Shown here: positions 32,780 to 38,934 of the stretch, in pieces
Layout: the number at the start of each line of letters is the position of its first letter
Position numbering within the stretch: the first letter of the stretch is position 1
NCBI GenBank assembly: GCA_003452915.1
Contig: DMMZ01000053.1
Location: forward strand, 35,974-83,310
Length of the DNA: 47,337 nucleotides
Direction of reading: 5' to 3'
From: Clostridiales bacterium
GTDB lineage: Bacteria > Bacillota > Clostridia > Oscillospirales > CAG-382
Program-made: the position numbers and the translations under genes
The notes under the pieces: generated by a model
The model's database searches: none
What the model was told of the DNA's origin: nothing
The model's input: only the letters and a program-made list of their open reading frames with translations

Positions 32780-34906
32780 TTATGCTGCTCCGATTTTATC
32801 GGTCACCTCAAAGATAATGCCTGCTTCGCGAAGACGATGTGCGATAATATCAATATTTACACGGCCTGCCTGTGAGAGTATAACATAAATTTCTTCGTCC
32901 TCTCCAAGTCCGATATAGTCAGTACCTCTAAGAGTATTTAATACTGTCTCACTTATATTTCCTCTATCATTAGTATCGCAAAAAATATGTAAAAGTGAAA
33001 ATTCAGCAATTTCCTTTTCTGCCATCGCTTTTTCGGCTTCAAGAAGCATTTTAAAATGTTCTTTATTAATAATACGCGTACCTGTGATATATCTTTCACT
33101 CTCCCAGCGTTCGTTATGTTCATATGCACGCAGGAGAGACACTTGTATCAATCCGCATAAAACCCTGATAAGGTTTTGATAATACATAGCCATCTGTTCG
33201 AATTTAACTTTTTGTATCATGATAAGTACAACAGGTTTCCCTTCACGGAACACTGCAGCACAGTAGTCAGGGTTATCTGCATACTGTATATTGTTGCTCC
33301 ATACTTCACCGTCACGCAAACTTTCTAGTATATCAGAATAATTATCAAGCTTCAATGATTTTGGTGCTCTCAAGTTCATTTTCTGCGAACAAACCGCAAG
33401 ACGTGCGTATCCGGAATCCTCATTTATTGTATATATACTGATTGTCTGATTTAATAAAAGTTCTTCCATCGCACCGATAGCTTCTTTGAATATAACCTCG
33501 GGCAGCAGGCTGTTAAGTCGGCGTGCAACCTCATATATACGTCCGAAGCTACCGCTGTAACTAAGTATCTGAGCTTTGAATTCACCTTTATTTTTTAATG
33601 CTTCACCGTAAAGCTCGTTTAGGAAAAAATACCTTTCCTCAAGTGCGTTATTTTCATTTTCCAAAAACATAAGCTGGTTTCGGTATTTATCCTTTGTATA
33701 GCCTGCAATTGCAGCTATTATTAAATAACAAGCGAAAGGTAACCAGTTATCTATGTTATATAACAGAAATCGCCAATCCATACTTAACTGCGAATAGCTT
33801 ATTATCATTGATACACAGGCAAGTGCCGAAGCTGCCATACCAGCTCCAAGTCCATGCAGCGTTGCGATAACTACCACGTATAAAAGTCTGAAATCCACAT
33901 ATTGAAATTGTACCATTGTGGTGGTTAAGGTGTTTAACAGCTCCATTATTAAAAATCCGAATAAAAGTTCTGCAATAATTACAACAATTTTATTTCGTGC
34001 TGCATATGCTTTTATGCGTTTTATAATATTACCTTTTTCGCTCTCATAACGGTTACTATATTCTCTTATCAACCTCGGAAGGTCATCCGCAATGTTGAGA
34101 GTGGGAACCCAGTCATATTCTTTTCTGGGAATCTCGGCTGAAATAGGAGCAGGTATTGTTTTGTTTCCTCCTGCATATGAGATTCTGAGTGTAGGTATTA
34201 ATTTAATAAATTCCACCCCAAGCCCCGAAAAGGAAAATGCACTGCCGCCAGGTACGTTTATAACCTCATGATTTGGCCAGTCGTCTACAATTCGCATTAA
34301 AAGTCCGCTTAAATCTTCCTGAGATAAATATTCGCATATTTGTTCTCTGCTTCCGGGAAAGCGTATAGAAGCACGATCAACCGCTTGCTTTACAAGCGCT
34401 GCAACAACAGAAGAATTTTCTCCATAACCATAGAGATAAGGAACATGTAGTATAACGACCGAAAGCCCCTCGTTAGCTCTGTAAAAATCACAGAGTTGTT
34501 CACAAGCGGCAAGCTCAACACTATAACTGTCTGCGGGAACAATTTTTGTGCTTTCATCAGCTTTAAATGTTCCTGAATAAACAGATGTTGAAGATATGTA
34601 TATAACTTTTCCGACATCGAATTCAACACAAGCTTTTAGTACATTTTCAAGTCTTCCAAGCTCACCCGAATTCTTTCTGATCCCCTCAGCCGATTCGGAA
34701 AAGAAGATAACTGTTTCAAAATTATATGATCGAAATAATTTAGCAAATTTATCGCTGTCTGACTTAACCGAAAAAGGGATTGCTGTTTTTCCCACGTTGT
34801 CTTTATTTACATCCTCGGAGGCTAATATAACCTTATGCTGCGTGCATAAATTATTACAAAAACCAGCAGATATCGAGGATAGTTTTCCTGTAAACAAAAG
34901 CTCCAA
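32780..34906 (-). CDS. pelD: PelD: degenerate epimerase + TM + GAF + degenerate GGDEF c-di-GMP receptor
   Basis: This is a protein of about 708 aa. Residues of about 1-290 resemble an extended SDR/NAD-epimerase (VGKVIYISSTSVYSG), but there is no glycine-rich Rossmann loop, and the YxxxK motif reads YSVEL, so it is probably not an active enzyme. Next come about four membrane helices, a coiled coil, a GAF domain and a degenerate GGDEF domain. The GGDEF positions read EDEEI, but the inhibitory-site motif is kept as RGTD (Arg near residue 660), five residues before it, as in c-di-GMP-binding PelD. Start choice: AGGAGGG abuts the ATG at 34915, so the TTG at 34906 is at a better distance. Confidence 0.88.
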   Translation of the reverse strand: MELLFTGKLSSISAGFCNNLCTQHKVILASEDVNKDNVGKTAIPFSVKSDSDKFAKLFRSYNFETVIFFSESAEGIRKNSGELGRLENVLKACVEFDVGKVIYISSTSVYSGTFKADESTKIVPADSYSVELAACEQLCDFYRANEGLSVVILHVPYLYGYGENSSVVAALVKQAVDRASIRFPGSREQICEYLSQEDLSGLLMRIVDDWPNHEVINVPGGSAFSFSGLGVEFIKLIPTLRISYAGGNKTIPAPISAEIPRKEYDWVPTLNIADDLPRLIREYSNRYESEKGNIIKRIKAYAARNKIVVIIAELLFGFLIMELLNTLTTTMVQFQYVDFRLLYVVVIATLHGLGAGMAASALACVSMIISYSQLSMDWRFLLYNIDNWLPFACYLIIAAIAGYTKDKYRNQLMFLENENNALEERYFFLNELYGEALKNKGEFKAQILSYSGSFGRIYEVARRLNSLLPEVIFKEAIGAMEELLLNQTISIYTINEDSGYARLAVCSQKMNLRAPKSLKLDNYSDILESLRDGEVWSNNIQYADNPDYCAAVFREGKPVVLIMIQKVKFEQMAMYYQNLIRVLCGLIQVSLLRAYEHNERWESERYITGTRIINKEHFKMLLEAEKAMAEKEIAEFSLLHIFCDTNDRGNISETVLNTLRGTDYIGLGEDEEIYVILSQAGRVNIDIIAHRLREAGIIFEVTDKIGAA

Positions 34907-34974
34907 AAATGTCATCCCTCCTGACAATACTTATCTTTTTAGTCGAATGCGAATACTTGTATTTTTAAAATTAT

Positions 34975-36768
34975 TTAAACGGCATTGTTTCTGCGTTGAT
35001 AAATTTCCCAGAATTCCTTACGGCATAAATTAAAAATCTTAACTAATTCAGGGTCAAAAAAGTCACCTGCATGTGTATTTATATAATCCCAAGCATCGTT
35101 GAAGTTCCAAGCTTTTTTATATGTGCGAAATGCGGTCAGCGCATCAAAATTATCAGCTAATGCGGTAATTTGTGAAAATATATCTATATCATTTCCCTTT
35201 AATCCAAGATAACCTGTTCCATCATATCTTTCGTGATGATTTTTTGCAATAGTTGCTGATAATTGCAGAAACTTATCATTAGGATCTGTCAGAATATTAT
35301 ACCCATGAAAAACGTGACAACGGATCTGTTCATATTCTTCCTGTGTTATAATATCTTCTTTTTCAATAATTGATAATGGAATCGCAATTTTACCAATATC
35401 ATGTAAAAGTGCAGCCGACGCAACCAATCCGATTGTTTCCGGTGACATTTTCATCCTCTCACACATTACGCTGACATAACGAGATACATTTTCGAGATGG
35501 TTACTGTTTGTATCAGCTTTAGTAACTAATAATCTGGAAATGATTTGCCACACATTCTTATTATCATCGCCAAATTCTGTTGTAAGTCTTTGTGTCCCGA
35601 AGAAGGTATTACTTGCGAAAAAACATATTAAAGCAATTATATATATCCCAACAGCCATTAAAAATGCTTCTCTGCTCGGAATATCTATTGGTATCAGATA
35701 GCTAAGCCAATATAAAGTTTGACCAAGAAGAACCGTTAGAAATATTGTTATTATTATAAGTATGCTTTTTATTGTCGGAAGTCCTTTTCTTAAAACTATA
35801 AAAGCAAAACCTATAAGGCAGATTAGACTCCAAATTCCGAAGGTCTTAAGTAGAAAAAGCTGTATTATAGAATATGGTGCAAGTAAATATGACGCTGCAT
35901 ATATTGCACTTATATATGTAAACCAGCGGAGTTCATTTGTTACCTCTAAAATTCTGGCTATTACCAGTTTAGTAAAAAAAGCTGTCAGCATAAGGAAAGT
36001 AATCATCAACCTATAAAATATAGCAGATTTAAAAACTGGTAAAAATATACCTGATTGATTGAAAATTACTGCAAAACCATAAACCGCGCTCAATGTGCCT
36101 AATAATACAAATACATTCATATTTTTTTTCTTGATAGATATTGCTATAGCTACCGATAACAGCATTAATCCGAAACCGACAAATATTGAACCAAATACAA
36201 GCTCAGAAATCTCAACAATCCGGATATTAGCCTTACCGTTTTCAGTAGCTTCCGATGAAACAGAAAAATTAAACGTTGTAGGTACATACATATAAACATC
36301 AATTACTTTTTCTTTTGTAGAAGGTTCAAGTAATATTTCGTTAAGCGATATATTGGAGAACATATAATTACCTCTTAATTGTTCCACAATCTTTTCGCCG
36401 TCAATTTCTACGTTAATCGGACTGTTACCACTGCGTAGTGTTAAGATATAATATTGATTGTTAGTAAGATATGTAGTTTGAAGATGTAAATATTTTAGTT
36501 TGTTTTCATTTTTTATAGGATTATCACTATCTGCTGTTTCCCAACCAACAACTGTGTTTTTTAGTTCTTTTTCACTTTCGGTCCATATATATTTCCAGTC
36601 GGTAATCTGATAAGAGCTACTATTCTCAATAGAATAAGTAGAAAATGTACCAAAACCTAAAAACAATATAAATGCCAATATAGCAATAAATGTGAATTTA
36701 ATAAACGCTATAATATTAGCTTTATTAAATCCACCTCTTCTTGCATTTGCCAAGGATCTTATTGCCAT
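34975..36768 (-). CDS. Membrane HD-GYP domain phosphodiesterase
   Basis: This is a 597-aa protein. One N-terminal helix (about 20-40) is followed by an outside domain of about 140 residues, seven membrane helices (about 190-400; the layout recalls 7TMR-DISM receptors), and a C-terminal HD-GYP domain. Motifs are HDIGK near residue 456, HVFHGYNIL, HHERYDGTGY near residue 511 and DNFDAL. The GYP signature reads GYL, but metal ligands appear intact. It should hydrolyse c-di-GMP in the cytoplasm in response to an outside or membrane signal. It lies 48 bases before pelD in the same operon. The ATG at 36768 has GGAGG at a good distance, a site that also encodes the end of a short upstream frame. Confidence 0.88.
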   Translation of the reverse strand: MAIRSLANARRGGFNKANIIAFIKFTFIAILAFILFLGFGTFSTYSIENSSSYQITDWKYIWTESEKELKNTVVGWETADSDNPIKNENKLKYLHLQTTYLTNNQYYILTLRSGNSPINVEIDGEKIVEQLRGNYMFSNISLNEILLEPSTKEKVIDVYMYVPTTFNFSVSSEATENGKANIRIVEISELVFGSIFVGFGLMLLSVAIAISIKKKNMNVFVLLGTLSAVYGFAVIFNQSGIFLPVFKSAIFYRLMITFLMLTAFFTKLVIARILEVTNELRWFTYISAIYAASYLLAPYSIIQLFLLKTFGIWSLICLIGFAFIVLRKGLPTIKSILIIITIFLTVLLGQTLYWLSYLIPIDIPSREAFLMAVGIYIIALICFFASNTFFGTQRLTTEFGDDNKNVWQIISRLLVTKADTNSNHLENVSRYVSVMCERMKMSPETIGLVASAALLHDIGKIAIPLSIIEKEDIITQEEYEQIRCHVFHGYNILTDPNDKFLQLSATIAKNHHERYDGTGYLGLKGNDIDIFSQITALADNFDALTAFRTYKKAWNFNDAWDYINTHAGDFFDPELVKIFNLCRKEFWEIYQRRNNAV

Positions 36769-36857
36769 ATTAACCTCCATGCCCCGCAGAGTATAAATTG
36801 CAATGAAAAATTTGTTGCATTATGCGATGATGCACCTGTGTTAGTAATATTTTTCAT
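36759..36857 (-). CDS. Short leader frame 1 (32 aa)
   Basis: An ATG at 36857 with GAGGAG upstream opens a 32-codon frame whose TAA lies inside the HD-GYP gene. Its product shares 19 of 30 positions with leader frame 2, with the common pattern MKxIxTNxGxSS ... TNFxLQFIxC ... WRL written loosely. The last codons TGG AGG carry the ribosome site of the HD-GYP gene. It may be a small peptide, a leader controlling the next gene, or the coding-like look of a conserved RNA. Confidence 0.55.
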   Translation of the reverse strand: MKNITNTGASSHNATNFSLQFILCGAWRLIWQ

Positions 36858-36904
36858 GCCGATTCAACTCCTCACAAATAATATCGATATAAAATAATTA
36901 AATT

Positions 36905-37492
36905 TTAACCACGAATTGTCTGTGCGACTTTTTCTACATTCAAACCTGTTTCAAGATTGTCCAGCTTCTTAAGCATAAGATCACTCTGAATACCAAAATC
37001 TCTTAACATTTCAACAATAGACTGAACAGAATCGTTTAGCAGTTCTTCCATATTGTTTTGCTGCGCACGTATATCAGTTAGTGCTGTTGCAAATTTTTGT
37101 TTTGTTTCTTTTCTTATGCCTTCAAATTTACTTAAGTATTCATCTGCATCAACTAGAGCTTGCTTTTTGATTTTCTCCGCTTCTTCATAAGCAGTTAAAT
37201 AAATTTTACCGATATGCTCAACCTTTTTATTATTATCTTGAATCTCTGGCTTTGGCTTGTTGGAAAGTTCCTGTTTTATTAAAGAGTTTTCTTTCTCCAG
37301 TTCGGAAATTTTATTCTGAAGTTGGATAATTTTACGATCTGTTTCATTAGTATCGACAAAATTAGTACCTTTTGAAGAAAGTTCTGCGTTAAGGTTTGTA
37401 ATTTTGCCTGTAAGTACATCGATATGGTTTTGCATCGAATTAAATAAATTGTCGGTTTCTTTTATATTGTAACCGAACAATGATTTCTTCAT
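36905..37492 (-). CDS. DivIVA-like coiled-coil protein
   Basis: This is a 195-aa protein, mostly coiled coil. The N-terminus MKKSLFGYNIKETDNLF resembles the membrane-binding start of DivIVA/GpsB proteins (consensus FFGYNRxEVDxFL). A central Lys/Glu-rich coil follows, then AYEEAEKIKKQALVDADEYL, which is typical of the DivIVA repeat. Such proteins mark poles or curved membrane and recruit partners. Here it could place the HD-GYP or Pel machinery; that is inference. The ATG at 37492 has GGAGG upstream and overlaps the stop of leader frame 2. Confidence 0.7.
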   Translation of the reverse strand: MKKSLFGYNIKETDNLFNSMQNHIDVLTGKITNLNAELSSKGTNFVDTNETDRKIIQLQNKISELEKENSLIKQELSNKPKPEIQDNNKKVEHIGKIYLTAYEEAEKIKKQALVDADEYLSKFEGIRKETKQKFATALTDIRAQQNNMEELLNDSVQSIVEMLRDFGIQSDLMLKKLDNLETGLNVEKVAQTIRG

Positions 37493-37581
37493 AATAACCT
37501 CCACACCCTGCAGGGTATAAATTGCAATGTAAAATTAGTAGAGGTACGCGATGATGTACCTCTGTTAGTAATAATTTTCAC
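37489..37581 (-). CDS. Short leader frame 2 (30 aa)
   Basis: A GTG at 37581 with AAGGAGG eight bases upstream starts a 30-codon frame whose TGA overlaps the ATG of the DivIVA-like gene. It is similar to leader frame 1 at DNA and protein level. The codons contain a perfect hairpin, GAGGTAC / GTACCTC with an eight-base loop. The strong ribosome site favours translation, but the nature of the differences to frame 1 leaves an RNA role open. Confidence 0.6.
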   Translation of the reverse strand: MKIITNRGTSSRTSTNFTLQFIPCRVWRLL

Positions 37582-37657
37582 GCTATATTCCTCCTTAAAT
37601 AAATAAAATGTTTTACATATAATGTGTAGCTATATCTTTTTTGTATATATTTATAAC

Positions 37658-37693
37658 AAAAAAGGTTGCATATTCATTATGAATGATGCAACC
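37658..37693 (-). terminator. Riboswitch expression platform: intrinsic terminator
   Basis: On the minus strand GGTTGCAT (37686-37693) pairs with ATGCAACC (37664-37671), with an inner ATTCA/TGAAT helix, followed by six T residues. The left arm shares its TTGC with the last helix of the c-di-GMP aptamer, so aptamer folding and termination should exclude each other. Confidence 0.85.
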
Positions 37694-37765
37694 AGACAAT
37701 CATGCTATAATTTAACAAGCAAGACTCTTAGCTTTGCGTCCCTGTCTCTCGGCAGGTTTGCCAAT
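37686..37765 (-). ncRNA. Cyclic di-GMP-I (GEMM-I) riboswitch
   Basis: On the minus strand the core GGCAAACC (37755-37762), a GAGA tetraloop closed by a short stem, and GACGCAAAGC (37731-37740) match the GEMM-I consensus. A second arm follows, closed by GCTA/TAGC (37729-37732 with 37704-37707), and then GGTTGC, which pairs with GCAA to form P1. A terminator follows at once. Because the terminator uses the P1 3' strand, ligand binding is expected to prevent termination (an ON switch). It leads the operon that contains HD-GYP and pel genes. Confidence 0.92.
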
Positions 37766-37807
37766 TATAATATTAAATATATAATACTCAAAACTTACTC
37801 ACACTTC

Positions 37808-37836
37808 ATTATATCTCGACTATTTATTTTTGTCAA
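37808..37836 (-). promoter_or_regulatory. Promoter of the riboswitch-pel operon
   Basis: On the minus strand TTGACA (37831-37836), a 17-base spacer and TATAAT (37808-37813) form a full consensus sigma-A promoter. Transcription would start near 37800, about 40 bases before the riboswitch. Confidence 0.88.
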
Positions 37837-37967
37837 TATATTTAATGATGTTTTTTATTTTTCGTTATATTTTTACAAATTAGTCTTGAATAATTAACAA
37901 TATTTATAAGTAGTTTGTAAATTATACACTAATAAATATTTTTGATTTTCTATTCAACCAAATTATA

Positions 37968-37996
37968 TTGACAAAAAAGAATAGTTACTATATAGT
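37968..37996 (+). promoter_or_regulatory. Promoter of the HAD phosphatase gene
   Basis: TTGACA (37968-37973), a 17-base spacer and TATAGT (37991-37996). It is divergent from the pel operon promoter. The start of transcription near 38003 gives a leader of about 140 bases. The stretch between the two divergent promoters (about 37840-37965) is AT-rich with nothing else recognised. Confidence 0.75.
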
Positions 37997-38002
37997 TATA
38001 TT

Positions 38003-38145
38003 ATAATATATGAAAATAACGGAGAAAATTCGAAAGATAAATCTTTCAAATACGGTTTTGTGCTGATCCGGCACAATCGTCAAACGTAGCCTTTAGGTAC
38101 GTTTATTACTGCCGGCATAAATGTTGAGATAGGAATGATTATAAA
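38003..38145 (+). ncRNA. Structured 5' leader of unknown class
   Basis: Three successive hairpins are visible: GAAAGAT/ATCTTTC (38032-38047), TTGTGC/GCACAA (38058-38076) and AAACGTA/TACGTTT (38082-38104). CCGGCA in the second hairpin (38068-38073) can pair with TGCCGG at 38110-38115, giving a possible pseudoknot. It does not match any riboswitch consensus I know. It precedes the TTG start of the HAD gene and could be a regulatory RNA. Confidence 0.5.
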
Positions 38146-38796
38146 TTGAAAAAGTATAAATATGTTCTTTTTGACCTTGACGGTACACTAAACGATTCTG
38201 AACCAGGTATTTTTGCGTCCCTCAGACAAGCTCTTTCTTATTTCGGAATAAATGGCGAAACAGATGATAATTTAAGAAAAATGATTGGTCCGCCTTTAGG
38301 ACAATCTTTTATGCAGTATTATGGGTTTGATGAACAAAAAGCACTTTTAGCACTTGATAAATACCGTGAACGCTATACGGATATCGGTATTTATGAGAAC
38401 TCTGTATATGATGGAATTTACGAATTGTTGACTCAGTTAAAAAAAGAAGAATTTGTACTTATATTGGCAACCTCTAAGCCGGAAATTTACGCAAAGCGTA
38501 TTTTAAAACATTATAACCTTGAAAAATACTTTTCTTTTGTTTCGGCAGGTGATCTGGAGCAAAAACATAGTGAGAAAGTGGACATAATCAGAAAGGCACT
38601 TTCTGAAATAAATATAATAAATCTTTCAGAAGCTGTTATGATTGGAGACCGTAAATTTGATATAAACGGTGCAAATCTTTGTGGAATTGATTCGATCGGC
38701 GTTCTTTACGGTTATGGTGACAGAGAAGAACTGGAAAAATCGGAAGCTACATATATCGCAGAGAAAGTATCGGATATAATTACATTTTTACTCTAA
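38146..38796 (+). CDS. HAD-family phosphatase (phosphoglycolate phosphatase-like)
   Basis: This is a 216-aa HAD hydrolase of subfamily I. The nucleophile motif is LFDLDGTLNDSE near residue 8, motif II ILATSKPE near residue 107, and motif III/IV MIGDRKFDINGA near residue 165. An alpha-helical cap follows motif I. The substrate may be phosphoglycolate, pyrophosphate or a nucleotide; it cannot be fixed from sequence. The start codon is TTG with AGGA upstream. The gene stands between the divergent pel operon and the diguanylate cyclase gene, behind a structured leader. Confidence 0.88.
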   Translation: MKKYKYVLFDLDGTLNDSEPGIFASLRQALSYFGINGETDDNLRKMIGPPLGQSFMQYYGFDEQKALLALDKYRERYTDIGIYENSVYDGIYELLTQLKKEEFVLILATSKPEIYAKRILKHYNLEKYFSFVSAGDLEQKHSEKVDIIRKALSEINIINLSEAVMIGDRKFDINGANLCGIDSIGVLYGYGDREELEKSEATYIAEKVSDIITFLL

Positions 38797-38826
38797 ATTA
38801 TCGTTAATATTAGCAAGTGGATTCCA

Positions 38827-38855
38827 TTGACATTTTTATTATATAATAGTATAAT
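38827..38855 (+). promoter_or_regulatory. Promoter of the diguanylate cyclase gene
   Basis: TTGACA (38827-38832), a 17-base spacer and TATAAT (38850-38855) form a full consensus promoter about 80 bases before the TTG start. Confidence 0.85.
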
Positions 38856-38934
38856 ATTTATAATAAATTAAAACAAATAATAATTATTTATAATATATTA
38901 TTTGTATATAAATTTAATAATCGAGGTGAATTGT

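Noticed and set aside
36759..37581. The two short leaders as extra c-di-GMP or purine riboswitches
   Set aside because: Neither contains the GCAAACC/GACGCAAAGC core or a purine-type core; they read as translated frames with ribosome sites.
37622..37897. Plus-strand frame of 91 aa
   Set aside because: It runs antisense through the riboswitch, terminator and promoter and has no sensible ribosome site.
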